A stretch of DNA of 64,000 nucleotides from JAAZBA01 sp964461815 (GTDB lineage Bacteria; Bacillota; Clostridia; Oscillospirales; QAMX01), in assembly GCA_964461815.1 (NCBI GenBank), contig CAYWVF010000012.1, forward strand, positions 8,208-72,207, read 5' to 3'. Positions 8,857 through 18,880 of the stretch are shown in pieces. The first letter of the stretch is position 1. Every line of letters begins with the position of its first letter. The position numbers and the translations under genes are program-made. The notes beneath the pieces are model-generated. The model saw only the letters and a list, made by a program, of their open reading frames with translations, searched no databases and was not told the origin of the DNA.

Positions 8857-10154
8857 AAAATCTTCCTCAATTCATCTACAAATGTAAGTGATCTCTCCGC
8901 AAGCGCGGCATATCTTTCGGATTTTTTCTTTATTCTTACATCCAACGGCTCGATCAGTCCATATGTAACATTCATTGGCTGGAAATCCGACACGCTTCCG
9001 CCACTCACGTATTCCACAAGCGCTCCGATCGCAGTCTTTCTTGTGAAGTTTATCGGATCGAGTCCGCGAAGCTTTCTTCCTTTATTTATTCCTGCAAGCA
9101 TTCCCGACGATGCTGACTCTACATATCCCTCGACACCTGTCATTTGTCCGGCAAAGCTTATACGCGGCTCACTCAGGAGCTCATAGGACGAGCCGAGTGT
9201 ATGCGGAGAATTGATAAATGTGTTCCTATGCATAACTCCATAACGTACAAACTCTGCATTTTTCAGTGCAGGTATCATAGAGAAAACTCTCTTCTGCTCC
9301 GGGAATTTGAGATGTGTCTGGAATCCCACTATGTTATACAGCGTACCTTCTGCATTGTCACGTCTGAGCTGTACTACTGCATACGCAAGCTTTCCCGTCT
9401 CCGGATCGGGCAGACCTATCGGCTTCATCGGTCCGTATGCCAATGTTTCATGTCCTCTCGCCGCCATTACCTCCACAGGCATACAGCCCTCAAACACCTT
9501 GGAGTTTTCAAACTCGTGAAGGTGTACCGCTTCTGCGTTTACGAGCTCGTGTACAAAGGCATCGTATTCATCCTTATCCATCGGGCAGTTCAAATAATCT
9601 ACTCCGCTACCCTTGCCATAGCGTGATGCAAAAAACGCTTTACTCATATCTACACTTTCGAGTGTAACTATAGGTGCGGATGCATCAAAAAAGCTTAGAT
9701 ATTTTTTTCCGACCAGCTTCTCTATCTGAGCTGAGATCGCATCGGATGACAACGGTCCCGTAGCTATTATGACCTCACCGTCAGGTATATCTGTGATCTC
9801 CTCACGCACAAGAGTTATATTATCACATGCTTCTATCTTTTTTGTAACGAGAGCTGAGAATCCTTCTCTGTCTACTGCAAGTGCGCCGCCTGCATCAACG
9901 CATGTAGCGTCCGCACATTCCATTATTAACGAGCCGAGTCTTCGCATTTCTTCTTTGAGCAATCCGACAGCATTCGTAAGCTGATTAGATCGAAGTGAAT
10001 TTGAGCATACAAGCTCTGCAAGTGTCGTTTTCTCATGCGCCGGGCTGAATTTTGTCGGCTTCATCTCATACAAAGTGACCTCTATGCCCTGTCTTGCCAG
10101 CTGCCACGCAGCCTCACACCCTGCAAGCCCACCGCCTATAACGCTGCATCTCAT
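8853..10154 (-). CDS. trmFO: Methylenetetrahydrofolate-tRNA-(uracil-5-)-methyltransferase TrmFO
   Basis: Folate- and FAD-dependent enzyme forming m5U54 in the tRNA T-loop, common in Gram-positive bacteria. The 433-residue protein starts with the dinucleotide-binding motif [17 protein letters not shown] and has the characteristic [12 protein letters not shown] segment and a C-terminal YGLIEP region. It overlaps topA and plsX by 4 nt each. topA-trmFO adjacency is a well-known Firmicutes arrangement (topA-gid). Complete. Confidence 0.95.
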   Translation of the reverse strand: MRCSVIGGGLAGCEAAWQLARQGIEVTLYEMKPTKFSPAHEKTTLAELVCSNSLRSNQLTNAVGLLKEEMRRLGSLIMECADATCVDAGGALAVDREGFSALVTKKIEACDNITLVREEITDIPDGEVIIATGPLSSDAISAQIEKLVGKKYLSFFDASAPIVTLESVDMSKAFFASRYGKGSGVDYLNCPMDKDEYDAFVHELVNAEAVHLHEFENSKVFEGCMPVEVMAARGHETLAYGPMKPIGLPDPETGKLAYAVVQLRRDNAEGTLYNIVGFQTHLKFPEQKRVFSMIPALKNAEFVRYGVMHRNTFINSPHTLGSSYELLSEPRISFAGQMTGVEGYVESASSGMLAGINKGRKLRGLDPINFTRKTAIGALVEYVSGGSVSDFQPMNVTYGLIEPLDVRIKKKSERYAALAERSLTFVDELRKIL

Positions 10155-12280
10155 TCTTCCGATTCCTTCTCTTTTTTAGACTTTTTTTCCACCTTAGCTT
10201 CAACCATTTCAAAATCGCAGCTCTCATTCAAGCATTTTGTGCTCTTTTCGCCTCTGAATGCGTGTTTAAACAGCTTTTTTCCGCATTTCGGGCATATTTC
10301 ATTACTAGGAGTATCCCATGACATGAACTTGCACTCTGCCCAATTTTCACAGGAGTAGTATACTCTGCCTTTTTTGGAAAAACGCTTTGTCATTCGTCCA
10401 CCGCATTTCGGGCATTCTCCCTCAACCACGTCGATTATCTGCTTTATATTCTTGCAGTCCGGATATCCGCTGCATCCCAGGAATTTACCGTACTTACTGT
10501 ACTTATAGACCATCGGCTTTCCGCATTTTTCACAGACCTCACCGCTGTCCTCGTACTCTATCTTAAGTCGTGTTTCTTTGAGATCAGCTTCAGCCTGCTT
10601 TAGCTCGACAGAGAAATCCTTATAGAAGTCCTTGATTATATCCTTCCATTCTTTCTTTCCCGATTCGATATCATCAAGCTTTGCTTCCATACCTGCTGTA
10701 AACTTCACATCGACAATATCACTGAATTTTGCTGTCATAAGGTCTGTAACGACCTCGGCAAGCGGTGTCGGCTTAAGTGCCTTACCCTCTTTTTCCACAT
10801 AATCACGCTGCACGACTGTTGATATCGTAGGAGCATACGTAGAAGGTCTGCCGATCCCCAAATCCTCCATCGTTTTTATCATGGATGCCTCATTGTATCT
10901 TGGCGGCGGCTGAGTGAAATGCTGTGCCGGATCAACGGAGCTCAGCTTTACCTCTTCACCCTCTGCAAGCTCAGGCACCTTGACGTTAACGCTGTTTTCG
11001 TCATCTTCATCCACGGTTTCCTCATATAATGCCGTAAATCCGGGAAATCTCATCGTACTTCCAGAAACCTTGAAGATATGTCTTCCTGCATTTATCTCCA
11101 TGCTCACCGTATCATATACTGCATTTGCCATTTGACATGCCACAAAGCGTTCCCAAATCAGCTTATAAAGCCTATACTGGTCACGTCCGAGGCTGTCTTT
11201 TAGCATATCCGGAGTAAGATTCACATCGGTCGGTCGGATCGCTTCATGAGCATCCTGGGCATTTTTCTTTGTTTTAAATACTCGCAGAGCTTTCGGGCAA
11301 TACTCCGGCTCAAAATTGGTTTTAATATATTCACGCACGGAAGCTACAGCTTCGTCCGATAGTCTGAGTGAGTCAGTACGCATATAGGTTATAAGACCTA
11401 CTGAGCCATTGCCATTGATATCGATACCCTCATACAGCTCCTGAGCTACCTTCATTGTACGCTTTGACTGCATTCCAAGCTTTTTAGACGCTTCCTGCTG
11501 CATACTTGATGTGATAAACGGTGCAGACGGCTGACGCTGCTTCTTGCTTTTCTTTATCTTGCCGACGATAAAGCTTGCATTTTCTATTTCTTCCTTGATC
11601 TTCATCGTCTGATCTTCACTTTTCAGCTCTACCTTGCCCGTCTCATCACCGAAATATTTACCCTTGAAGGTCTTACGTTCTCCGACCTTTCTCAGATTAA
11701 CATCAAGGCTCCAGTATTCCTGCGGTACAAATGCTTTGATCTCACGCTCACGTTCAACTATCAAACGTGTAACTACAGATTGAACACGACCTGCACTAAG
11801 TCCTCTGCGGATCTTTTTCCAAAGGAACGGTGACAGCTTATAACCTACGATCCTGTCTAATACACGTCTTGCCTGCTGTGCATCCACAAGATCCATATCT
11901 ATATGTCTCGGATTATTTATTCCGTCTATTACCGCTTTTTTCGTTATCTCATTAAATGTAACTCTGTTCGCTGTTTTATCATCCATTTCAAGAAGCTGAC
12001 AGAGATGCCACGATATCGCTTCACCCTCACGATCAGGGTCAGTTGCAAGATAAACCGCATCGCTCTTAGCCGCTGCATCACGCAGCTTTTCTATAAGCTC
12101 TGCCTTTCCCTCTATAGGTATATATTCCGGATCGAACGTTTTTCTGAGATCGATCCCCAGTTTTTTAGCAGGAAGATCTCTTAAATGACCCATTGATGCT
12201 TTCACATCATATCCCGATCCCAAATATTTCATTATCGTCTTCGCCTTCGCCGGCGATTCTACTATTACTAGCTTAGACAT
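10151..12280 (-). CDS. topA: DNA topoisomerase I
   Basis: Type IA topoisomerase that relaxes negative supercoils. The 709 residues contain an N-terminal TOPRIM domain ([16 protein letters not shown], and [17 protein letters not shown] about 77-93), the active-site tyrosine in [14 protein letters not shown], and three C-terminal four-cysteine zinc ribbons (CEKCGKPM...C...C, CPKCGGRM...C...C, CPKCGKKL...C...C). The Lys/Glu-rich last 20 residues are an ordinary charged tail. Between dprA (15 bp) and trmFO (4-nt overlap). Confidence 0.97.
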   Translation of the reverse strand: MSKLVIVESPAKAKTIMKYLGSGYDVKASMGHLRDLPAKKLGIDLRKTFDPEYIPIEGKAELIEKLRDAAAKSDAVYLATDPDREGEAISWHLCQLLEMDDKTANRVTFNEITKKAVIDGINNPRHIDMDLVDAQQARRVLDRIVGYKLSPFLWKKIRRGLSAGRVQSVVTRLIVEREREIKAFVPQEYWSLDVNLRKVGERKTFKGKYFGDETGKVELKSEDQTMKIKEEIENASFIVGKIKKSKKQRQPSAPFITSSMQQEASKKLGMQSKRTMKVAQELYEGIDINGNGSVGLITYMRTDSLRLSDEAVASVREYIKTNFEPEYCPKALRVFKTKKNAQDAHEAIRPTDVNLTPDMLKDSLGRDQYRLYKLIWERFVACQMANAVYDTVSMEINAGRHIFKVSGSTMRFPGFTALYEETVDEDDENSVNVKVPELAEGEEVKLSSVDPAQHFTQPPPRYNEASMIKTMEDLGIGRPSTYAPTISTVVQRDYVEKEGKALKPTPLAEVVTDLMTAKFSDIVDVKFTAGMEAKLDDIESGKKEWKDIIKDFYKDFSVELKQAEADLKETRLKIEYEDSGEVCEKCGKPMVYKYSKYGKFLGCSGYPDCKNIKQIIDVVEGECPKCGGRMTKRFSKKGRVYYSCENWAECKFMSWDTPSNEICPKCGKKLFKHAFRGEKSTKCLNESCDFEMVEAKVEKKSKKEKESEE

Positions 12281-12295
12281 GTATCCTCCACTATT

Positions 12296-13504
12296 TTATA
12301 TAATAAGCTCATAATATTTTCCGGGCTTCTGTATGATTTTACCATTCAGTTCCATCATTGTCAGCATTGAGAGCAGCTCGGAAGTATCGAGTCCCGTCTT
12401 TTCTGCGATCAGATCAAACTGTGATGCTCCGCTCAATATTGCCTCCGCAATGATCTTTTCTTCTCCGCTGAATTCATTTATACGATCTTTATACAGATCC
12501 TTATTTTCTTTTCTGACTTCACGTCTTTCGGACTGTTTTTTCTCTTTTATCTCACTCTTCACCGAAGTCTCACGTCTATCCGGCGTGTTTCGTCTCAACT
12601 GCAATATTCTCTCGTAGCTTTTATCGATCTTTACAGGTACAAGACCGAAATCATATATAATATCATCTGCCTCTGTTATCATAGTTGCGCCGTCCTTTAT
12701 CAGCGCAAGTGATCCTGCATACTCTTTATCGCCCGGTCTTCCCGGTACAACGTATACGTCTCTACCCTGCTCCATCGCATACGTAGCTGTTATTATAGAG
12801 CCGCTCTTTTCAGGTGCCGCAGTAACAAGCACACCTGATGATATTCCGGCAATAATTCTGTTTCTCTGAGGAAATGTCCACGGTAGCGGTGGTGTTCCGG
12901 GTGTATTTTCACTGATAACACATCCGTTTTCGATGATTGCATCCATAAGCTTTGCATTACTTTTCGGATAGCATATGTCTACACCACTTCCGAATACAGC
13001 TATTGTTTTACATCCGGCATCGAGCGCTCCGCAGGCTGCCGCTGAATCCACACCTGCTGCCATTCCGGAAACTATTGTAAATCCCGCTTTTGCAAGCATA
13101 TATGACAGCTTATGTGTCAACTCAAGAGAATTCGGTGCGGCTTTTCTCGTACCTACTATTCCAAACGGTACATCTGCTGTCAGGCAGTTTACATTACCAC
13201 GTGCATACAGTATTACAGGAGGGCTATCTATACTTCGAAGCCTCTTTGGATATACATCATCCGTAAAAGATATGACGCTTATCTTCTTCTTTTCGCATTC
13301 CGCTTCAACCTTTTCTGCCAAAGCCAGGCTTCTGTCCTGCTTTATGCTGTTCAGCTCATCTTTTGTCAGCTCAACGCACTTCAACAGTTCAGTCTCCTGT
13401 GCATCATAAACACCACGTGCCCCATCAAAGCGCATACATAATTGCCAAAGCTTATCACGCCTGATGCTTCTCATACTCAGCCATATCCAATGCTTAAGCG
13501 CCAT
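12296..13504 (-). CDS. dprA: DNA-processing protein DprA
   Basis: Single-strand DNA-binding loader of RecA, used in natural transformation and possibly in other recombination. About 402 residues: N-terminal SAM/helical part, the DprA Rossmann core with GIVGTRKAAPNS, SGMAAGVDSAAACGAL, CYPKSNAKL, FPQRNRIIAG and VVPGRPGD, a charged linker rich in Lys/Glu (about 305-345), and a C-terminal winged-helix. I prefer the ATG at 13504 because the GAGG purine run directly abuts an earlier in-frame ATG at 13516, leaving no spacing for that one. Second gene of the operon, 10 bp after the rRNA methyltransferase. Confidence 0.93.
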   Translation of the reverse strand: MALKHWIWLSMRSIRRDKLWQLCMRFDGARGVYDAQETELLKCVELTKDELNSIKQDRSLALAEKVEAECEKKKISVISFTDDVYPKRLRSIDSPPVILYARGNVNCLTADVPFGIVGTRKAAPNSLELTHKLSYMLAKAGFTIVSGMAAGVDSAAACGALDAGCKTIAVFGSGVDICYPKSNAKLMDAIIENGCVISENTPGTPPLPWTFPQRNRIIAGISSGVLVTAAPEKSGSIITATYAMEQGRDVYVVPGRPGDKEYAGSLALIKDGATMITEADDIIYDFGLVPVKIDKSYERILQLRRNTPDRRETSVKSEIKEKKQSERREVRKENKDLYKDRINEFSGEEKIIAEAILSGASQFDLIAEKTGLDTSELLSMLTMMELNGKIIQKPGKYYELII

Positions 13505-13526
13505 ATGCTCACACATCCTCTTTATT

Positions 13527-14306
13527 TCAACATTTACTCATTTCCCACATTACTATCGATGATGCCACAGCTGCATTTAGAGACTCAGCCTTTCCCTTCA
13601 TCGGAATTATCAAACAACCATTGCTTGCAGCTAATGCTTCCTTTGAAATGCCATTGCCCTCATTGCCGATCATAACAGCGCAGTTTAAAAGATCTTTATT
13701 TCTTATATCCTCTGCCGTTTCAGACAACGCAGTAGCATAGACCTTTATATTCATGCTCTGCATCTCATCGAAAAAGGTACTCAGATCCGACTGTCTTACG
13801 TCAACACGAAATAATGATCCCATTGACGATCTCACCGTTTTAGGATTATATATATCACACGTTGAGCCGATAAGCCAAACGATGTCTATTCCGAATGCGT
13901 CTGCGCTCCTTATTACAGTCCCGACATTTCCGGGATCCTGCACAGACTCGAGTGCAATGATCTTTTTCGGCTGCATCCTTTCTTCGGCTCTCTTCGGCAT
14001 TTTACATACAAACATTACCCCCTCGGGGCTTTTCAGCGTAGCTGCGTACTCAAATGTATCACTGTCGGCACAATATATTTCACAGTTCATACCGTTAAGT
14101 GTATTTTCGAATTCATCGGAATACTGTTTCCATGCGGATCTCTCCCATAAGACTGCGTCTATCTCCACATGTGAACGTATCGCTTCTCGCAAAAGCTTTA
14201 CGCTCTCTCCTACGTATTTTTTCTCGCTGTATCTGAGTTCCCTCTCTCTGGCAAGCTCTCGTAAATACCGCAGCTTTTTGTTTTTTCTTGAATCTATTAC
14301 TATCAT
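13527..14306 (-). CDS. TrmH/SpoU-family RNA 2'-O-methyltransferase
   Basis: Knotted SPOUT methyltransferase, probably for 23S rRNA or tRNA ribose methylation. The 259 residues have an N-terminal L30e-like substrate-binding domain (about 1-100) and the three SpoU motifs: ALESVQDPGNVGTVIRSADA (motif 1), AVMIGNEGNGIS (motif 2) and IPMKGKAESLNAAVASSI (motif 3, here with AES for the more common VES). First gene of the long minus operon; target position cannot be decided from sequence alone. Confidence 0.9.
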   Translation of the reverse strand: MIVIDSRKNKKLRYLRELARERELRYSEKKYVGESVKLLREAIRSHVEIDAVLWERSAWKQYSDEFENTLNGMNCEIYCADSDTFEYAATLKSPEGVMFVCKMPKRAEERMQPKKIIALESVQDPGNVGTVIRSADAFGIDIVWLIGSTCDIYNPKTVRSSMGSLFRVDVRQSDLSTFFDEMQSMNIKVYATALSETAEDIRNKDLLNCAVMIGNEGNGISKEALAASNGCLIIPMKGKAESLNAAVASSIVMWEMSKC

Positions 14307-14516
14307 ATCATCTCGACACTGTTTCTCAATTTATATCCTGCTTAGAGTCTTATTATACCACCGACTCTGTGGATATAATTCCGATATATTATTATATTTA
14401 CCGAAGTCCCTCATACTCATATGTTAAAATAAATATTCATTCGCTTTAAATCGGTTCTTTTTCTCATCATTTAAGCCTAAAAAAACGAGAAAATGTCAAT
14501 TGTTTTAAACACAGCA

Positions 14517-14548
14517 TTAAGGTCTGAAGCTCTTGTTTCAGACCTTAA
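14517..14548 (-). terminator. Stem-loop after the 14.56-15.25 kb membrane-protein gene
   Basis: A perfect 12-bp inverted repeat (TTAAGGTCTGAA / TTCAGACCTTAA) with an 8-nt loop lies 12 bases beyond the stop of the minus-strand gene. The T-rich tail on the minus strand is weak and interrupted, so it may act as a weak terminator or as an mRNA 3' end stabiliser. Confidence 0.6.
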
Positions 14549-14559
14549 TCTTTAATTGC

Positions 14560-15246
14560 TCAATTTTCCTTATTGTTCAGATCATCTACCAATGCTTTTC
14601 CCAGTGCGGTCGCATACTCGTATCTGTTGGCAATACCTTCCTTTTCAATGTTATCATCAGAGCAATCCTTCATTACGAAATAGAAATCTCCACGCTCGAT
14701 GAGACTGTCAAGACCCTCAAAAAGGAACGTATCATTTATAGGTATTCTGTATTTATTGCCATCATATTCCACGCCGAACTTACTCAATTCGGCTACGGCT
14801 TCATTTGCTTTCATATATCGATATCCGTAATCATCGACAATATAGAACGTTACATCGTCGTCTATCATAAATGTTACGACCTGATCGTATGCTGCAAGCT
14901 GATACTCGTCTTGCGGCTCCTCCGCAAGATTCAAATACGTAGATGTTACATGAACTCTGCCATCTCCGTCCGCATCCGAAGCATATACTTCTGCTTTCGC
15001 TTTTATAGCTTCGCTTTCATCAGTAGTTATAACCGTATCGGATATCATTATAACACGCATATCGCTTTGTACATTCGTTACAACATCAACTATAAACCAT
15101 ATTGTAAGCATAAGTATAAAACCGATCACAAGTACAGGCACTTTATAATAGTACCAGTAATTTGCAAACCATTTTACTAACGGATTTGACGATTTCGTGT
15201 AATCCGGCTTTCCATCATCTCTGAGCGGTAACTTTTCTTTTGCCAA
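14560..15246 (-). CDS. Single-pass membrane protein of unknown function
   Basis: I do not recognise this 228-residue protein. It has a basic, polar N-terminus (about 1-32) followed by one strong transmembrane helix (residues 35-57, VPVLVIGFILMLTIWFIVDV) and a soluble, acidic, mixed alpha/beta domain with several Asp-rich stretches (ASDADGDGR, MIDDDVTFYIVDD) that would face outside. No lipobox or signal cleavage site. It stands alone, with a hairpin downstream and a gap of about 190 bp to lysS. Confidence 0.75.
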   Translation of the reverse strand: MAKEKLPLRDDGKPDYTKSSNPLVKWFANYWYYYKVPVLVIGFILMLTIWFIVDVVTNVQSDMRVIMISDTVITTDESEAIKAKAEVYASDADGDGRVHVTSTYLNLAEEPQDEYQLAAYDQVVTFMIDDDVTFYIVDDYGYRYMKANEAVAELSKFGVEYDGNKYRIPINDTFLFEGLDSLIERGDFYFVMKDCSDDNIEKEGIANRYEYATALGKALVDDLNNKEN

Positions 15247-15375
15247 TGATATCTCTCCTTGTAAATAAAACCAATTTCAATACTTTTACGGCGATTCTAT
15301 ACTGCTGTCAGGTCTAACATATTTTTCAGATGAACTCCTGTTATCACGCTTTCAAGAGCTCAGGTATCACGATAT

Positions 15376-15419
15376 CCTCGATATTTATAGGTATCCTTTG
15401 ATATCTATAAATATCGAGG
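15376..15419 (-). terminator. Long stem-loop downstream of lysS
   Basis: 19-bp inverted repeat with one G-T wobble (arms 15376-15394 and 15401-15419) and a 6-nt loop, 15 bases past the lysS stop. It has no proper T-run on the minus strand; it could end lysS transcription inefficiently or protect the mRNA end. Confidence 0.6.
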
Positions 15420-15434
15420 TTTCTATAGCTATTT

Positions 15435-16919
15435 TCAGTCTAAAGACTTCATTGTGGGGAACAAAAGCACATCTCTGATAGACTGTGCATCTGTGAGGAA
15501 CATTACCAGTCTGTCGATACCAATGCCTATACCGCCTGTCGGGGGCATACCATATTCAAGAGCCGTAAGGAAGTCCTCATCTGTATGGCTGGCTTCTTCA
15601 TCACCCTGTGCAAACAGTTCTTCCTGAGCCGCAAAGCGCTCTCTCTGATCGATCGGATCGTTAAGCTCCGAATATGCATTTGCAAACTCTCTTTGTGTAA
15701 TGAACAGCTCAAATCTCTCCGTAAGATCAGGTCTGCCCGGCTTCTTCTTTGTCAAAGGAGATATCTCTATAGGATGATCGATAACGAATGTAGGCTGGTC
15801 AAGATGGCATTCTACGAATTCTTCAAAGAACATGCTCAAAAGGTCACCCTTCTTATGTCTTGCTTCAAACTCTATGCCCTTTTCCTTTGCAAGAGCCTTA
15901 GCCTCTTCAAATGTTATCGCATCAAAGTCGATACCTGTATACTTCTTAACAGCATCTGTCATTGAAATACGTTCAAACGGCTTTTCAAGATCGATCACTA
16001 CCTCACCGTATTTAACAGTTGTCGTGCCGAGCACCTTTTTTGCAACTGTACGGATAAGATTTTCGGTAAGATCCATCATTCCGTTGTAATCTGTATATGC
16101 CTGATAAAGCTCCATGAGTGTAAATTCCGGATTATGCTTGATATCACAGCCTTCGTTTCTGAAAACTCTGCCTATCTCGTATACTCTTTCCATTCCACCT
16201 ACAATAAGGCGCTTAAGGTAAAGCTCAAGCGAGATACGAAGCTTCAGATCCTCATCAAGTGTATTATGATGTGTAACGAACGGACGAGCTGCCGCACCGC
16301 CTGCATTATGAACAAGGATCGGCGTTTCGACCTCAACGAAGTCCTCTCCGTCAAGATAATTTCTGATCTCCTTGATGATCTGGGAACGCTTCATAAATGT
16401 ATCCATAACCTCAGGGTTTACGATGAGGTCAAGATAACGCTGACGATAACGCATATCCGTATTGGTAAGTCCATGGTACTTCTCAGGTAAAGGAAGAAGT
16501 GATTTTGTCAAGAGTCTAAGCTCTTTAGCATGTACGGATATTTCACCGCGTCGTGTTTTAAATACGAAGCCCTTTACCTCGATAATATCACCGATATCCC
16601 ATTTTTTGAACTCAGCAAACGATTCCTCGCCTACGTCATCCTTCTTAACATAGACCTGTATCCTGCCTTTGCGGTCATATACATCGATAAAGTTTGCCTT
16701 ACCCATGTCACGCCAAGTCTTTATTCTGCCGCAAATACAAACATCCTGATTCTCAAGCTCATCAAAGCGTGCTACAACATCAGAAGAATGTATATTCTGA
16801 TCCGCCGTTGTTATAACAAACGGATCACGTCCGTCCTTTTGAAGAGCATCAAGCTTATCTCTTCTTATTTGAAGTATTTCACTTAGCTCTTGAACGTTAT
16901 TTTCAATATTATTATCCAT
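15435..16919 (-). CDS. lysS: Lysyl-tRNA synthetase, class II
   Basis: Charges tRNA-Lys. The 494-residue class IIb enzyme has the N-terminal OB-fold anticodon domain (VCICGRIKTWRDMGKANFID region), motif 2 (VYEIGRVFRNEGCDIKHNPEFT) and motif 3 (GGIGIGIDRLVMFLT). Stop codon is TGA, which shows that TGA terminates translation in this organism. It follows greA by 25 bp, a greA-lysS pairing widely seen in Firmicutes. No T-box leader is visible in front of greA. Confidence 0.97.
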   Translation of the reverse strand: MDNNIENNVQELSEILQIRRDKLDALQKDGRDPFVITTADQNIHSSDVVARFDELENQDVCICGRIKTWRDMGKANFIDVYDRKGRIQVYVKKDDVGEESFAEFKKWDIGDIIEVKGFVFKTRRGEISVHAKELRLLTKSLLPLPEKYHGLTNTDMRYRQRYLDLIVNPEVMDTFMKRSQIIKEIRNYLDGEDFVEVETPILVHNAGGAAARPFVTHHNTLDEDLKLRISLELYLKRLIVGGMERVYEIGRVFRNEGCDIKHNPEFTLMELYQAYTDYNGMMDLTENLIRTVAKKVLGTTTVKYGEVVIDLEKPFERISMTDAVKKYTGIDFDAITFEEAKALAKEKGIEFEARHKKGDLLSMFFEEFVECHLDQPTFVIDHPIEISPLTKKKPGRPDLTERFELFITQREFANAYSELNDPIDQRERFAAQEELFAQGDEEASHTDEDFLTALEYGMPPTGGIGIGIDRLVMFLTDAQSIRDVLLFPTMKSLD

Positions 16920-16944
16920 CTCGGTTAGTATCCTTTCAATAAAA

Positions 16945-17418
16945 TTACTCTAAAATATCAACAAGCAAATACTTAAAAGTGCCACCGGGTGCATTTACAA
17001 CTACCTCTTCGCCCTTTCTCTTTCCCATAAGAGCTTTTCCTATCGGAGACTCGTCGCTGATACTACCGTGAAGAGGATCTGCTTCCTGTGTACCTACAAC
17101 TCTGTATATCTCCTCGGTATCGTCCTCAAGATCGCGTACTTTTACCTTTACACCGATGTCTACTATATCTGTATTTACGATATCTTCATTAATTACAACA
17201 TAATTTGACAGTATTTCATTGAGCTCATCAAGACGTCCCTCAAGCTTACCCTGTTCAAGTCTGGCTTCATCATATTCGCTATTCTCAGACAAGTCACCGT
17301 GAGATCTCGCTTCCTTTATTCTGTCAAGGACTTCCTTCTTTTTAACTGTTCCCAAATACTCTCTTTCGGCTTCTAATTCTGCTACTCTCGCCGCAGTAAG
17401 TTTGTACTGCTTCGTCAT
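16945..17418 (-). CDS. greA: Transcript cleavage factor GreA
   Basis: Stimulates transcript cleavage by backtracked RNA polymerase. The 157-residue product (start ATG at 17418, preceded by GGGAGG at ideal spacing; a longer GTG start at 17436 would swallow that ribosome site) has the N-terminal coiled-coil with KKKEVLDRIKEARSHGDLSENSEYDE tip residues (acidic DLSENSEYDEA) and the C-terminal FKBP-like domain with ISDESPIGKALMGKRKGEEV. Upstream of lysS in the same transcription unit. Confidence 0.96.
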   Translation of the reverse strand: MTKQYKLTAARVAELEAEREYLGTVKKKEVLDRIKEARSHGDLSENSEYDEARLEQGKLEGRLDELNEILSNYVVINEDIVNTDIVDIGVKVKVRDLEDDTEEIYRVVGTQEADPLHGSISDESPIGKALMGKRKGEEVVVNAPGGTFKYLLVDILE

Positions 17419-17519
17419 ATCTGTATTTCCTCCCACTTCTAATACATCTTATATAAATAATTATTATATATGACCATACCGCTTATGTCAATAAAGAAAA
17501 TTGACATTTTTTATGATAT

Positions 17520-18719
17520 TTATTGATTTATTTCCTCTCTTATTACCTCAATTGCCTTAACGAGCTGTGGATCCTCGTCTCTTGCCAGAGTTCTCAGGTT
17601 TCTGAGCTGATCTATCGTAAGCTCCACATCGTAATCCGGCACAACGCCCTCATTCTTAAGGCTTCTTCCACTGGGCAGATAGTATTCATTCACCGACAAG
17701 CCTATAGCCGAGCCATCGGATAACGTATACATGTTCTGTGCATAGCCTTTTCCGACAGTCTGTCTTCCGATGAGCTTTACATTTTCGGTCTCTTGAAGCA
17801 CTGCCGCAAAAAATTCCGCTGCGCTGTACGAGTACTCATGTACTATCACGGTAACAGGAATATCAAGCTTCTCCGCATCCGAATTCAGAGTTTCTACCTT
17901 ACCGTCTCTGTCTCGTGTTTCGATTATAACACCCTCACCCATCAGCTTATCAAGCATATCAGCCATTACATGCATATAGCCGCCGGTATTCATTCTGACA
18001 TCAAATATTATTCCCTTTGCACCCGCAGCCTTCAATTCATCAAGAGCCAATGCGAACGAGTCCTGTACACCCTCACTGAAATGCTTTATCATTATATATC
18101 CTATTTCGTCATCGAGCATCTCATACGTAAGCTCTGTATCGTGTACTACACCTCGTGTCACTGTCACATCTACAGGCTCTTCGCTCCCGTATTTATACAC
18201 TGTGAGCACAACATCTGTTCCGCTTTCGCCCTTTACTCTGTTTACTGCGCCTTCGAATCCAAGCTCAAGCACATCTACTCCGTCTACTGCTATAACAATA
18301 TCTCCGTAACGCAGACCCGCTTTCATTGCAGGTGAGTCTGCGAACACCTCAATCACCTGTATATATCCACTGGCATTCGTAGCACAATTTGCGCCTATTC
18401 CGGCGTATTCCAGATTCTCCTGCTCGTTCATGTAGTCAACTTCCTCTTTCGAGTAATAATATGACCATCCATCTGGCAGTGATGACATCATAGCGTTTGC
18501 AATAGCATCGGCTGAATCCTCAGCATCGTAATCCATAATATAATAATTGTCGATATAGCTGTTTATTTCCGTAAGCTTGGCGAAAACAGCTTCCTTTTCA
18601 TTTAAGGTAGTAAGTCTTTTATCAAATTGATGCCATACGGAAATATACGATACAACATATGTTGCCGCAGCTACAAGTACGATCAAAGCTGCAATAAGTC
18701 CTGCTTGTTTTTTCTTCAT
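17520..18719 (-). CDS. S41 family C-terminal processing peptidase (CtpA/CtpB type)
   Basis: Membrane-anchored serine protease. The 399 residues comprise one N-terminal signal-anchor helix (6-27), a PDZ domain (about 95-180, with SPAMKAGLRYGDIVIAVDG) and the S41 catalytic domain: GIIFDVRMNTGG, the nucleophile region HEYSYSAAEFFA (usual SASASE-type motif slightly altered) and the lysine in GRQTVGKGYAQ. It follows the EnvC-like hydrolase by about 160 bp with a hairpin between them; ftsEX-hydrolase-ctp clusters suggest a role in turning over division or sporulation proteins at the membrane. Confidence 0.92.
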   Translation of the reverse strand: MKKKQAGLIAALIVLVAAATYVVSYISVWHQFDKRLTTLNEKEAVFAKLTEINSYIDNYYIMDYDAEDSADAIANAMMSSLPDGWSYYYSKEEVDYMNEQENLEYAGIGANCATNASGYIQVIEVFADSPAMKAGLRYGDIVIAVDGVDVLELGFEGAVNRVKGESGTDVVLTVYKYGSEEPVDVTVTRGVVHDTELTYEMLDDEIGYIMIKHFSEGVQDSFALALDELKAAGAKGIIFDVRMNTGGYMHVMADMLDKLMGEGVIIETRDRDGKVETLNSDAEKLDIPVTVIVHEYSYSAAEFFAAVLQETENVKLIGRQTVGKGYAQNMYTLSDGSAIGLSVNEYYLPSGRSLKNEGVVPDYDVELTIDQLRNLRTLARDEDPQLVKAIEVIREEINQ

Positions 18720-18778
18720 ACAAAAATATACCCTCCGTCTTTTTCACATTGACCCTCAAAAGCCTAAAATATACGGCT

Positions 18779-18815
18779 ATCCTGAGCGAAAATAATGAAT
18801 ATTTCCGCTCAGGAT
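18779..18815 (-). terminator. Stem-loop between the M23 hydrolase and S41 protease genes
   Basis: Perfect 10-bp outer stem (ATCCTGAGCG / CGCTCAGGAT) continuing through one mismatch into a 5-bp inner stem. No strong T-run follows on the minus strand, so it may only partly separate the two genes. Confidence 0.55.
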
Positions 18816-18880
18816 GATTTTAATCCAAATACCACTATAAAATCAATATATAATTGGTAAATTTTTATTGATAAACCTAT